Source of the DNA: an uncultured Ruminococcus sp.
GTDB taxonomy: Bacteria > Bacillota > Clostridia > Lachnospirales > Lachnospiraceae
DNA length: 21,358 bases
Direction: 5' to 3'
Assembly: GCA_900544395.1 (NCBI GenBank)
Contig: UQVC01000038.1
Location: 1-21,358 of the forward strand
Below the pieces are notes generated by a model. The model was not told where the DNA came from, ran no database searches, and saw only the letters and a program-made list of their open reading frames with translations. Within the stretch, counting starts at the first letter, position 1, and each line of letters opens with the position of its first letter. The position numbers were made by a program, and so were the translations under genes. Below, piece after piece: positions 1-7,589 of the stretch.

Positions 1-17
1 CACAAGTCAGCCTGTAT

Positions 18-46
18 AGATTATCACATCCACTTTCCATTGTCAA
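18..46 (-). promoter_or_regulatory. Sigma-A-type promoter reading off the left edge
   Basis: On the minus strand a perfect TTGACA (-35, positions 41-46) is followed after 17 nt by TAATCT (-10, positions 18-23), preceded by TG one base upstream (extended -10). The start point would be about position 11, so the driven gene lies outside the window. Two copies of TTTTTGATG (plus-strand reading, 61-69 and 74-82) sit just upstream of the -35 and could be an activator site. The promoter call is from sequence only. Confidence 0.6.
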
Positions 47-106
47 GAACTTTTTTCAAGTTTTTGATGTCGGTTTTTGATGCGTACTTTCTTTCCAGAA
101 AGTAAC

Positions 107-195
107 GGAGAAGGAGGGATTTGAACCCTCGCGCCGCTACTAACGACCTACTCCCTTTCCAGGGGAGCCCCTTCGGCCAGCTTGGGTACTTCTCC
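107..195 (-). tRNA. tRNA-Ser(GGA)
   Basis: Read on the minus strand the gene is 89 nt with a 7-bp acceptor stem (GGAGAAG/CTTCTCC), an anticodon stem CTCCC/GGGAG around loop CTGGAAA (anticodon GGA), a long class II variable arm typical of serine tRNAs, and a T arm with GGTTCAAATCC. The 3' CCA is not encoded, so the transcript needs RNase Z cleavage and CCA addition; an rnz gene lies at 2647-3552. A short 7-bp hairpin (86-103) follows in the trailer but has no T-tract. Confidence 0.96.
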
Positions 196-290
196 AAATT
201 GCCCGTGTATACACGATACACTGTTATTCTTCGTCTTCTCTTATCTTCGATGTATCTCTCAAACTTCTCAGTTGCGGTACTGCACTCTTA

Positions 291-328
291 AGGAAAACAA
301 AAGGAAGTCCATTCAGTTCTGAACTTCC
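291..328 (-). terminator. Possible terminator between the two serine tRNA genes
   Basis: Immediately after the 3' end of tRNA-Ser(TGA) the minus strand forms GGAAGT...ACTTCC with a small inner CAG/CTG stem, followed by TTTTGTTTTCCTT. It would end transcription before tRNA-Ser(GGA), which would then need readthrough or its own promoter. No convincing promoter was seen between 196 and 290. Confidence 0.6.
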
Positions 329-333
329 CAAGC

Positions 334-418
334 GGAGAGGGTGGGATTCGAACCCACGCGCCCTCTCGGACAAACGGTTTTCAAGACCGCCTCGTTATGA
401 CCACTTCGATACCTCTCC
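334..418 (-). tRNA. tRNA-Ser(TGA)
   Basis: An 85-nt class II tRNA on the minus strand: acceptor stem GGAGAGG/CCTCTCC, anticodon stem GCGGT/ACCGT with loop CTTGAAA (anticodon TGA), long variable arm, and T arm with GGGTTCGAATCCC. CCA is not encoded. It lies about 50 nt downstream of a strong promoter (476-505) and is followed by a hairpin plus T-rich tail. Confidence 0.96.
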
Positions 419-475
419 AAACTTCCTGTTCGTTTCACAGGTTAAATTGTCTTGTCTGCTCTCGCGACAATGTGT

Positions 476-542
476 ATTCTAGCATAACACCAACCAGAAT
501 GTCAACACCTTTTTTCTACTTTTTTTATTTTTTTATTTTTTT
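476..542 (-). promoter_or_regulatory. tRNA-Ser promoter with A-tract UP element
   Basis: On the minus strand TTGACA (500-505) and TAGAAT (476-481) are separated by 18 nt, with TGC directly before the -10 (extended -10). Upstream of the -35 are four A-runs (complement of T-runs at 510-515, 520-526, 528-534 and 536-542). These are phased about 8-10 nt apart, the usual look of an UP element on stable-RNA promoters. The predicted start is near 470, giving a leader of about 50 nt before tRNA-Ser(TGA). Confidence 0.75.
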
Positions 543-636
543 ATACAGCGGCGCTCCCCCCTTCTCTTGCAGCTGTCTCTACACAAGCAATTTCTTCCCA
601 CATTAAGGACTGACATTGCGTAAATATAGTCTTTCC

Positions 637-796
637 TCAGCCACACTTCAAACAGGAATCCACAATGTCGCGGCAGCTAATTGCATCTTTCTTCATTTTG
701 TTATACATAATTATGATACGTTTGGATAATTTCTTCTAATGCGGTGATTTCTTTTTGTTGCAGTTGAAGTATCAAACTCTTTTTTCCACCTTGCAT
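637..796 (-). pseudogene. Decayed fragment resembling the N-terminus of a sigma-70/ECF factor
   Basis: In the otherwise empty stretch 543-850 the minus strand holds an open frame from ATG 794-796 to TAA at 701-703 (31 codons). Its second half, KEITALEEIIQTYHNYV, reads like region 1.2/2.1 of small sigma-70 factors, which commonly have a 'ALExIIxxYxxYV' pattern. One base further the reading continues in another frame (KKDAISCRDIVDSCLK, stop at 637-639) and then possibly a third, as expected of a gene broken by frameshifts. No good ribosome binding site precedes the ATG. The family guess rests on a short motif. Confidence 0.35.
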
Positions 797-850
797 ACCC
801 ACTTTCTATCTATACATACAGTGCTTTTCCATCAAAAGTTTCATTTTTCC

Positions 851-879
851 AAAAGAAAAAGGCCGGAAACTTCCAGCCT
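851..879 (-). terminator. Rho-independent terminator of the tsaE-ispD operon
   Basis: Eleven bases past the ispD stop the minus strand forms AGGCTGGAA/TTCCGGCCT (one G-U pair, very short loop) followed by TTTTTCTTTT. This is a canonical intrinsic terminator. Confidence 0.85.
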
Positions 880-889
880 CTTTCATACA

Positions 890-1600
890 TTATTTACTTT
901 TTCGTCTTTTCAAAAACACCTCTGCCATCTCCAGATCTTCGGGTGTTGTGATTTTGATATTCTCATATGAACCATACACCAGACGGATGGGATGATTCAG
1001 CATCTGTTCCACAACCATGGCATCATCTGTCACGGAAATCCGTTGTTCCCGCATCAGCATCTCGTAAGCGCCTTTTACGATATCGTAAGAAAATACCTGC
1101 GGGGTCTGTATCATCCACACTGTGCTTCTGTCCGGCGTGGTCTTGACGTATTCTTTTTCATCTGCGATTTTAATGGTGTCTTTGACCGGCATACCGACTA
1201 CACAGGCTTTTTCTTTCTGCACCTGTTCATACACGCGTTCTATCATCTCCTCGTCTACAAATGGTCTGGCGCCATCGTGGATAAAAAGATAGCCTCTGCT
1301 TTCTGCAGCTTGGATTCCATTCCAGACAGAAAGATAGCGTTCCGCCCCTCCGGCAAGTATTGTCTTTACTTTCGTAAACTGATATTTTTCTACAATTTCC
1401 GTCCTGCAGTATTCGATTTCCTGTTCTCCTGTCACCAACAAAATCTCATCGATGACCGGAGATTCCTGAAATGTGTGCAGAGAATAATAAAGTACCGGTT
1501 TTCCACACAGATCCAGATACTGTTTTTGTATTTTGGTCCCCATCCTGGTTCCTCTGCCCGCTGCCAGAACGATTGCTGTTACAAACTCTTTCTCTTTCAT
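890..1600 (-). CDS. ispD: 2-C-methyl-D-erythritol 4-phosphate cytidylyltransferase
   Basis: Cytosolic enzyme of the non-mevalonate isoprenoid pathway; it joins CTP and MEP to give CDP-ME. The 236-aa length is normal. Visible signatures are the nucleotide-binding LAAGRGTRM (12-20) with the following KQY lysine (K26), HDGARP (108-113), VKDTIK (139-144), QTPQ (165-168), TDD (191-193) and KITTPEDL (216-223). The start ATG is 5 nt after the tsaD stop, and the tsaD 3' end supplies GGAGAAAG as ribosome binding site, so the two genes are probably translationally coupled. It is the last gene of the operon and is followed by a strong terminator. Confidence 0.95.
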   Translation of the reverse strand: MKEKEFVTAIVLAAGRGTRMGTKIQKQYLDLCGKPVLYYSLHTFQESPVIDEILLVTGEQEIEYCRTEIVEKYQFTKVKTILAGGAERYLSVWNGIQAAESRGYLFIHDGARPFVDEEMIERVYEQVQKEKACVVGMPVKDTIKIADEKEYVKTTPDRSTVWMIQTPQVFSYDIVKGAYEMLMREQRISVTDDAMVVEQMLNHPIRLVYGSYENIKITTPEDLEMAEVFLKRRKSK

Positions 1601-1605
1601 ATGCG

Positions 1606-2631
1606 TTATCTTTCTCCGAGTTTCAGATTCGGAACTGCGTTCAGATCCAGCCCGTGTCTTGTCCCTGCCAGATATTCATAATATGCTGCCACTCCGATCA
1701 TCGCCGCATTATCTGTACAGAAAATCGGTGACGGATGATAAAATTTCACGCCGCGTTTTTCACAGGCATCCTGCATCGCCTGACGGAGCGCGCTGTTGGA
1801 TGCCACTCCTCCTGCAATCGCAAACTTGTTCATTCCGTATTTTTCTACTGCATGCATGGAATTTTCTACCAGTACTTCCACCACCGCTTTCTGGAAGGAT
1901 GCCGCAATATCCGCCGGATTGTAAGATTCTCCTTTCATCTTGCATCCGTTTATGTAGTTTAACACGGAAGATTTCAGGCCACTGAAGCTGAAATCATATT
2001 CAGAATCCATGTGCGCCTTCGGAAACTGAATGGCGTTCGGATTTCCTTCTTTTGCGATCCGGTCGATCTTTGGCCCGCCCGGATATCCAAGCCCGATGGC
2101 TCTTGCAACTTTATCGTAAGCCTCTCCTGCAGCATCATCACGAGTGCGACCCAGGATCTCATATTTTCCATATTCTTTGACACAGACCAGATGGGTATGT
2201 CCACCGGAAACTACCAGACATAAAAACGGCGGTTCCAGATCTGGATTCTCAATGTAATTCGCGGAAATATGTCCTTCAATATGATGAACTCCCACAAGTG
2301 GAAGATTTTTTGCATAAGCGATGGCTTTCGCCTCCGCCACACCGACCAGAAGCGCTCCCACAAGTCCCGGACCATAAGTGACCCCGATGGCATCGATATC
2401 GTCCAATGTCACGTTTGCCTCGTTTAAAGCTTCCTCTATCACCTGGTTGATTTTTTCAATATGCTTTCTGGATGCAATCTCAGGCACAACGCCCCCATAC
2501 AATTTGTGCAGTTCAATCTGGGAAGAAATAACATTAGAGCGCACTTCTCTTCCATTGTGGATCACTGCTGCCGCTGTCTCATCACAGGAGCTCTCGATCG
2601 CTAATATATTGATATCTCTGATTTCTTTCAT
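1606..2631 (-). CDS. tsaD: tRNA N6-adenosine threonylcarbamoyltransferase TsaD
   Basis: Catalytic subunit (Kae1/Qri7/YgjD family) that transfers threonylcarbamoyl from TC-AMP to A37 of ANN-decoding tRNAs, working with TsaB and TsaE. Its 341 aa are full length. Seen: the ASKHA fold start IESSCDET (12-19), the metal-binding HxxxH as HIEGH (117-121), the phosphate loop SGGHTH (142-147), and near the C-terminus the FCTDNAAMIG motif. AGAGGT lies 7 nt before the ATG. The partner genes tsaB and tsaE are upstream in the same operon, so the bacterial t6A transfer complex is encoded here; the TC-AMP synthase (TsaC/TsaC2) is not in the window. Confidence 0.96.
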   Translation of the reverse strand: MKEIRDINILAIESSCDETAAAVIHNGREVRSNVISSQIELHKLYGGVVPEIASRKHIEKINQVIEEALNEANVTLDDIDAIGVTYGPGLVGALLVGVAEAKAIAYAKNLPLVGVHHIEGHISANYIENPDLEPPFLCLVVSGGHTHLVCVKEYGKYEILGRTRDDAAGEAYDKVARAIGLGYPGGPKIDRIAKEGNPNAIQFPKAHMDSEYDFSFSGLKSSVLNYINGCKMKGESYNPADIAASFQKAVVEVLVENSMHAVEKYGMNKFAIAGGVASNSALRQAMQDACEKRGVKFYHPSPIFCTDNAAMIGVAAYYEYLAGTRHGLDLNAVPNLKLGER

Positions 2632-2646
2632 ACTGCAAACCTCTTT

Positions 2647-3552
2647 CTACTCAAATACCAGTTCTCTGGACATTCTGTCTTTTCCTGCTTTGGCTTCCGG
2701 GAAAATCCGCCGCACTTCATCCATATATTCTTCCGGTCTTGTCAGGGACGGACTGTAATGGGTCAGCCACATTTCTTTCACCTGTGCGTCCTTTGCCAGA
2801 TGTGCCGCTTCGTAAAATGTCATATGCTTATATTCGACTGCTTTGGCTGCTTTTTCTTTTTCTCCATACATCCCTTCGCAGATAAACAAGTCAGAAGCCT
2901 TCGCATTTTCCCGGATTGAATTTGTCGGTCTGGTATCGGTTGTATACGTAAGTTTTAAGCCTTTTCTCGGCGGTCCCAGAACCATATCCGGAGTCAGGAT
3001 TCCTGTTTCTGTCTCGATCGTCTCCCCTTTTTGCAGATGTTTCCAGTACTGCTGCGGGATTCCCCGGGCTCTTGCTCTCTCTACATCAAATTTCCCGGCA
3101 CGATCGATCTCCATCGTATATCCATAGCAGAGAACGTTATGGTTCACCCGAAATGCCTTCAGGCGATATCCGTTTAATTCGAAGGTCTGCTCTGCCCCCT
3201 CGATTTCTTTGTAAATAATCGGAAACGGCAGTTCCGGTGCGATCACGCGGAGCGCAGATACGACTCTCTCCAGTCCTTTGGGGCCGATCAAAGTCAACGG
3301 CTCTTTCCGGTCTGCATTTCCCATGGTAAGAAGAAGCCCCGGAAGACCGCTGATATGATCTCCATGATAATGCGTAAAACAGATCACATCAATGGGCTTG
3401 AAGCTCCATCCTTTTTCTTTGATCGCAATCTGTGTCCCTTCTCCACAGTCGATCAGCAGGCTGCTGCCATTAAACCGCGTCATCAGCGCAGTCAGCCAGC
3501 GATATGGAAGCGGCATCATCCCGCCGCTTCCAAGCAAACATACATCTAACAT
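2647..3552 (-). CDS. rnz: Ribonuclease Z (tRNA 3' endonuclease)
   Basis: Metallo-beta-lactamase-fold nuclease that removes the 3' trailer of tRNA precursors, chiefly those without an encoded CCA. The 301-aa protein shows the zinc motif HYHGDH (61-66) preceded by the LLIDCGEGT strand (32-40), the flexible-arm region with PRKGLKLTYTTDTRP, and a late GMYGEK...HMTFYEAA segment carrying the final metal ligands. It lies 15 nt upstream of tsaD and starts 1 nt after the preceding small gene, whose last codons give GAGGG as its ribosome binding site. Both tRNA genes in this window lack CCA, so they are natural substrates. Confidence 0.94.
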   Translation of the reverse strand: MLDVCLLGSGGMMPLPYRWLTALMTRFNGSSLLIDCGEGTQIAIKEKGWSFKPIDVICFTHYHGDHISGLPGLLLTMGNADRKEPLTLIGPKGLERVVSALRVIAPELPFPIIYKEIEGAEQTFELNGYRLKAFRVNHNVLCYGYTMEIDRAGKFDVERARARGIPQQYWKHLQKGETIETETGILTPDMVLGPPRKGLKLTYTTDTRPTNSIRENAKASDLFICEGMYGEKEKAAKAVEYKHMTFYEAAHLAKDAQVKEMWLTHYSPSLTRPEEYMDEVRRIFPEAKAGKDRMSRELVFE

Positions 3553-3553
3553 A

Positions 3554-3787
3554 TTATCCCTCTATTTCCACCGGTATCTGGAACGATCGAAGCAGCGTAT
3601 CATAACACGCTTCACACAGATCAAAAGAGTGCCTTTCCCCATCTTTTTCAGAGAAATACCCCCATTCATAATCCACACGGAACACCCCTTCCATCTCATG
3701 TCCGCCGGATACCGGAATTTCTTTTCCACATTGATTGCAAATAATTTTGCTGATTTCTTTTTGTTCTTTTAATTCATACTGGCGCAT
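3554..3787 (-). CDS. Small zinc-ribbon-like protein of unknown function
   Basis: A 77-aa soluble protein with two CxxC pairs (C17/C20 in CNQC and C58/C61 in CEAC), a likely single zinc site. Between them is an acidic/aromatic segment with GVFRVDYEWGYFSEKDGERHSFDLC. The start is placed at ATG 3785-3787 because AGGAGG lies 7 nt before it; an in-frame ATG six codons upstream has no such site. It sits between tsaB/rimI and rnz and its stop is 1 nt from the rnz start, so it is very likely co-translated. I recognise no named family. An RNA- or protein-binding accessory to tRNA processing is inference from position only. A TATAAT hexamer (3829-3834) lies upstream without a good -35. Confidence 0.8.
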   Translation of the reverse strand: MRQYELKEQKEISKIICNQCGKEIPVSGGHEMEGVFRVDYEWGYFSEKDGERHSFDLCEACYDTLLRSFQIPVEIEG

Positions 3788-3854
3788 AAAATTTCCTCCT
3801 GTCATGTTCGGATTTTCGCTACGCCTCCATTATAACCGCATGGCAATATAATTC

Positions 3855-5054
3855 CTACTGGGAGCTGCTGCCAGTACCAAGCTGTCTGCTCATCAGAACT
3901 GCATCTTCTGACGGATTACTGTAAAATCCCTGTCGGATCCCATCCTCTGCAAATCCGCTTTCTGTATAGAAATTGCGCGCTGTCTCATTGCTTTCCCGCA
4001 CATCCAGAAGCAATCTTACGATTTGATGTTCTTCGCAGTAGTTCTCCAATGCCAGCATCAGCTTCCCGGCAACCCCTTGCCTGCGTGCTTCTTTCTGCAC
4101 TGCAATCCTTGCAATCTCTGCTTCGTCTGCTGCGTGGTATACAAGCAGATATCCCAGAATGTGCCCTGCTTTTTCTGCTGCAAAACAAACCGACTGCTTC
4201 TGCTGCACAGTCTCCATGACGCTTTTTTCGCTCCACGGATCTGAAAAGATCTGCTGTTCCATCTCCGCAACTGCGGCGGAATCTTCCACTTTTAATTCTC
4301 GTACTACAAGCTCTGCTTCTTTTTCACGCTGAGCGCGTTCCCGCTCTGCCTGAGAAACACGCAAATAATCCGGGCGATGTTCCTCTGCCGTCTCAAATTT
4401 TCCTGCTTTGTAATACTGGATTCCCAATGTTCCTACAACAGCAGCTCTCTGCCGATTCATATATGCAGGTGCAAAAGAATACGGAACTGTCAGCTTTTCT
4501 GCCAGGATCTGTTCATAAACAGGCACGCCATCTCCCAGAAATACGACCGGACGGCGGTATCGGTTCAAACGCTCTGCCAGTTCTTCGATCGAAACCGCCA
4601 TCTGCATCTTGATCACCTGAAAGACCGGTTCTACCAGATTACTCCCCTCTTTTGCTCCTGCTTTTTTTGAAAATGTATAAATCCCTGTATACACCTGATT
4701 TCTTCTTGCATCCATGATCGGACAGATGATATCCTCACATCCATATACATTGTAAGCCAGTCCGTCCACTGTCGGCACGTGGATCAGAGGTTTGTTCAAC
4801 GCAAGCCCCAGTCCTTTTGCCGTAGCAGAACCAATCCGAAGCCCGGTAAAGGATCCCGGTCCCCCTGCCACCGCAATGGCATCGATAGTGTTCAAATCCA
4901 GCTCTGTCATCTTCACCACTTCATCGATCATGGGAAGCAAGGTCTGTGAATGTGTCTTTTTATAATTGATCGTATATTCTGCAACAGTCTGAGTGTCTTC
5001 TACAACCGCAACAGTCGCAGTCAGCCCGGAACTGTCTATTGCCAATACCCGCAT
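3855..5054 (-). CDS. tsaB-rimI: TsaB - RimI fusion: t6A factor plus ribosomal protein S18 N-acetyltransferase domain
   Basis: Two activities are joined in one 399-aa chain. Residues 1-235 are TsaB (inactive Kae1-like partner of TsaD): MRVLAIDSS start, THSQTLLP (34-41), AGGPGSFTGLRIG (63-75), and a PDYLR end (228-232). A charged linker (236-248, rich in E, R and Q) leads to a GNAT domain (about 250-392). This domain has EAEIARIAV (311-319), the acetyl-CoA loop RRQGVAGKL (324-332) and FYTESGF (362-368), typical of RimI. The two genes are neighbours in most Firmicutes, so a fusion is plausible, and the ORF is continuous with no stop or frameshift at the junction. It follows tsaE by 74 nt; a weak TTGCAC-17-TAACAT pair (5090-5118) might be an internal promoter. 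Confidence 0.93.
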   Translation of the reverse strand: MRVLAIDSSGLTATVAVVEDTQTVAEYTINYKKTHSQTLLPMIDEVVKMTELDLNTIDAIAVAGGPGSFTGLRIGSATAKGLGLALNKPLIHVPTVDGLAYNVYGCEDIICPIMDARRNQVYTGIYTFSKKAGAKEGSNLVEPVFQVIKMQMAVSIEELAERLNRYRRPVVFLGDGVPVYEQILAEKLTVPYSFAPAYMNRQRAAVVGTLGIQYYKAGKFETAEEHRPDYLRVSQAERERAQREKEAELVVRELKVEDSAAVAEMEQQIFSDPWSEKSVMETVQQKQSVCFAAEKAGHILGYLLVYHAADEAEIARIAVQKEARRQGVAGKLMLALENYCEEHQIVRLLLDVRESNETARNFYTESGFAEDGIRQGFYSNPSEDAVLMSRQLGTGSSSQ

Positions 5055-5128
5055 ACTCTATTTCCTCTCTTTTTCTTCTTATCGCTTCTATGTTACCGTG
5101 TTTTCTGAAATTGTGCAAACAGATTCTC

Positions 5129-5557
5129 CTAAATCGTTTCCTCCACCGTGATTTTCCGGTAATCAAATCCTTCTTCCAGGTTCTTCTCGATGGTGATCTC
5201 TGTCCTCTTTTCCGGAAGGATCTCTTCGATCAGATTTGCCCACTCGATCAGAGAAACACCTTCTCCCATCACGTAATCCTCAAATCCGACTTCTTCCATT
5301 TCTTCTACATCACCAATGCGGTACACATCAAAATGATAAAACGGAAGTCTTCCTTCCTCATACACCTGCACAATCGTAAAGGTAGGACTACTGACCGGTT
5401 CCGTGATCCCAAGCCCTGCTGCAAATCCCTGGGTAAATACAGTTTTCCCTACTCCAAGATCTCCTGTCAGCGTAAACACCTGCCCCGGATATGCCTTTTC
5501 TCCCAGCTCTTTTCCGAGCTGAAATGTCTCCTGCGCACTTCTTGTCTCTATTGTCAT
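5129..5557 (-). CDS. tsaE: tRNA threonylcarbamoyladenosine biosynthesis ATPase TsaE
   Basis: Small P-loop ATPase of the bacterial t6A complex that binds the TsaB-TsaD dimer and resets it between cycles. The 142 aa match the family. Seen: Walker A GDLGVGKT (32-39), SPTF (57-60), HFDVYR (75-80) and the EWA motif (105-107). AAGGAG lies 8 nt upstream of the ATG. It is the first gene of the operon running to ispD. The 50-odd bases upstream contain no promoter I would call with confidence, although the terminator of the purine genes (5608-5656) separates the two units. Confidence 0.95.
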   Translation of the reverse strand: MTIETRSAQETFQLGKELGEKAYPGQVFTLTGDLGVGKTVFTQGFAAGLGITEPVSSPTFTIVQVYEEGRLPFYHFDVYRIGDVEEMEEVGFEDYVMGEGVSLIEWANLIEEILPEKRTEITIEKNLEEGFDYRKITVEETI

Positions 5558-5607
5558 TTTTTTCTCCTTCCATCAGGTATGCTCTATCTTCTGTGTTGTC
5601 TTTCGAT

Positions 5608-5656
5608 ACAAAAAATCCGTATGCCGGGTACTTGATTTCCCCGTCATACGGATTTT
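5608..5656 (-). terminator. Terminator of the purine operon
   Basis: Nine bases after the AICAR transformylase stop the minus strand forms an 11-bp perfect stem AAATCCGTATG/CATACGGATTT, with an inner G/C extension, and ends in a run of six or more T. The stem is perfect and strong. Confidence 0.9.
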
Positions 5657-5664
5657 ACCACATT

Positions 5665-6843
5665 TTAGTGATGGAATAAACGAATTCCTGTAAATGCCAT
5701 TGCCATTTTGTATTTATTACATGTTTCGATCACATTGTCATCTCTTACAGAACCGCCCGGCTGTGCGATATATTTCACGCCGCTTCTGTGCGCGCGCTCG
5801 ATATTATCTCCAAATGGGAAGAATGCGTCCGATCCAAGTGCTACGTCTGTCATCTGATCCAGCCATGCTTTTTTTTCTTCTCTTGTAAACACTGCCGGTT
5901 TTACTTTGAAGATATTCTCCCATGCTCCGTCTGCCAGAACATCCATGTAATCCTCTCCAATGTACAGATCGATTGCATTGTCTCTGTCTGCACGCTTGAT
6001 TCCATCTACAAACTGCAGTCCCAATACCTGTGGGCTCTGACGAAGGAACCAGTTGTCTGCTTTTGTACCTGCCAGTCTGGTACAGTGGATTCTGGACTGC
6101 TGTCCTGCTCCGATTCCGATAGCCTGTCCGTCTTTTACATAGCATACAGAATTGGACTGTGTATATTTCAGTGTGATCATAGAAATTGCCAGATCTCTTT
6201 TTGCAGCTTCCGGAATCTCTTTGTTCTCTGTCACTACGTTGGCAAACAGGGCATCATCAATCACCAACTCATTTCGTCCCTGCTCAAACTGAATGCCAAA
6301 TACATCTTTGTGCTCGATTGGAGCCGGAACATAGTTCGGATCGATCTGGATCACATTGTAGTTTCCTTTTTTCTTCTCTTTGAGGATCTCCAGCGCCTCC
6401 GGCTCATATCCCGGTGCGATCACACCGTCTGATACTTCTCTTTTGATCAGTTTTGCAGTCGAAACATCACATACATCGGACAGTGCAATGAAATCTCCGA
6501 AAGATGACATTCTGTCTGCACCTCTTGCTCTTGCGTAAGCACATGCCAGAGGAGAAAGTTCTCCCAGATCATCCACCCAGTAGATCTTTGCCAGCGTATC
6601 ACTTAACGGAAGTCCTACTGCTGCACCAGCCGGTGAGACATGTTTAAAAGAAGTGGCTGCCGGAAGTCCGGTTGCTTTTTTCAATTCAGATACCAGCTGC
6701 CAGCCATTAAACGCATCCATAAAGTTGATATATCCCGGTCTTCCGCAGAGAACTTCGATAGGAAGATCTCTTCCGTCATTGACTGCGATCTTTGCCGGTT
6801 TCTGGTTCGGGTTACATCCATATTTCAATTCTAATTCTTTCAT
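5665..6843 (-). CDS. Stand-alone AICAR transformylase (phosphoribosylaminoimidazolecarboxamide formyltransferase)
   Basis: Ninth step of de novo IMP synthesis: formyl transfer from 10-formyl-THF to AICAR. In most bacteria this domain is the C-terminal part of bifunctional PurH (about 510 aa). Here the protein is 392 aa and lacks the N-terminal IMP cyclohydrolase domain, beginning with KYGCNPNQKPA. The catalytic lysine-histidine pair is in FKHVSPAG (K67, H68), and the end FPFGDNIERAHRSGVKYIAQPGGS is the classic family signature. The start is ATG 6841-6843, five bases after AAGGAGA; the longer frame with MWIKEKK would place that ribosome binding site inside the gene. The missing cyclohydrolase is supplied by the gene just upstream (6876-7589). 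Confidence 0.94.
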   Translation of the reverse strand: MKELELKYGCNPNQKPAKIAVNDGRDLPIEVLCGRPGYINFMDAFNGWQLVSELKKATGLPAATSFKHVSPAGAAVGLPLSDTLAKIYWVDDLGELSPLACAYARARGADRMSSFGDFIALSDVCDVSTAKLIKREVSDGVIAPGYEPEALEILKEKKKGNYNVIQIDPNYVPAPIEHKDVFGIQFEQGRNELVIDDALFANVVTENKEIPEAAKRDLAISMITLKYTQSNSVCYVKDGQAIGIGAGQQSRIHCTRLAGTKADNWFLRQSPQVLGLQFVDGIKRADRDNAIDLYIGEDYMDVLADGAWENIFKVKPAVFTREEKKAWLDQMTDVALGSDAFFPFGDNIERAHRSGVKYIAQPGGSVRDDNVIETCNKYKMAMAFTGIRLFHH

Positions 6844-6875
6844 TTTCTTCTCCTTTATCCACACTCTGACTGTAA

Positions 6876-7589
6876 TTATTGATTTTTATTCACAATCTTT
6901 GTCTCAATATCCCCAGTTGCAATGTCAATATAACGTACAAACAGAGATACTTTGTTTTCTTCATTGAGACTGTTCCATAAAAGATCTGTAAACTCTTCAA
7001 TTCCATTTGGAACAGAAATCAGCTTCGGCTCTCCTTCAAAACTTGGAAGTGGATTGCCGTCATGCATATAGGTATGAATAAAGTGTCCCTCTCCGGCAAC
7101 CGGATTCTCGTATGCAAATGTATAGCGGTTGCAGGCATCCGGATTTCCATTGTTGCTCTTCAAAATGGACATTGCGTAATTGTATGTTCCATTCTCAATG
7201 TGCATGATCCCGGAGATACGTGGTGTATAATTCGGACCATCCGGCTCAAACTCTCTGCTTCTGAGAGACTGCTCAAATGTCATCTGTCTGTCCATGCCCT
7301 CGTAAATGGTATCGGTCTGGTCTCCGTTTGTCACGATCGTCTTATTGCCAAGTACACGAACCGGTGCGTAGATGATCAGGCTTGGATCTGTCAGTTTGGA
7401 CGGATCAAATGCCTGTGTGCGGATCCCCTGTCCTTCTTCTACAAAAATACGATTGCGGCTGTTCTCGCTTCTTCCCATGATAAAATAAGCGGCAACCGCT
7501 TTTGTTCCATCTTCGCTTTTTCCAAGAATGATTCCTCTTCCCGGATAAGAATTACTTTTCAATTCCTGCTCGATTGATAACATGTTCAT
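6876..7589 (-). CDS. PurO-type IMP cyclohydrolase
   Basis: Last step of IMP synthesis: ring closure of FAICAR to IMP. The 237-aa protein matches the IMP cyclohydrolase family first known from archaea (PurO, PF07826), with YPGRGI (15-20), YFIMGRSENSRNR (35-47), the GPNYTPRISG region, and a C-terminal NxLNEENKVSLFVRYID segment. It replaces the N-terminal half of PurH and is followed after 32 nt by the stand-alone transformylase, so the pair equals one PurH. AAGGAG is 9-10 nt before the first ATG. The promoter is at 7637-7665. No purine riboswitch is visible in the short leader of about 40 nt. Confidence 0.92.
   Translation of the reverse strand: MNMLSIEQELKSNSYPGRGIILGKSEDGTKAVAAYFIMGRSENSRNRIFVEEGQGIRTQAFDPSKLTDPSLIIYAPVRVLGNKTIVTNGDQTDTIYEGMDRQMTFEQSLRSREFEPDGPNYTPRISGIMHIENGTYNYAMSILKSNNGNPDACNRYTFAYENPVAGEGHFIHTYMHDGNPLPSFEGEPKLISVPNGIEEFTDLLWNSLNEENKVSLFVRYIDIATGDIETKIVNKNQ

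Noticed and set aside
86..103. 7-bp hairpin after tRNA-Ser(GGA) as terminator
   Set aside because: No T-tract follows on either strand; more likely a trailer structure or chance.
397..606. 69-codon frame on the plus strand
   Set aside because: Begins inside a tRNA gene and is made of the T-runs of the UP element; not coding.
992..1681. 229-codon open frame on the plus strand
   Set aside because: It lies wholly opposite ispD and part of tsaD, whose proteins are unmistakable; its translation is Cys/Phe/His-rich and matches nothing.
5090..5118. TTGCAC-17-TAACAT as promoter of tsaB/rimI
   Set aside because: Both hexamers are poor; mentioned with the gene but not listed as a promoter.
5788..6432. 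214-codon open frame on the plus strand
   Set aside because: Antisense to the AICAR transformylase; no ribosome binding site and low-complexity Cys/Leu-rich product.
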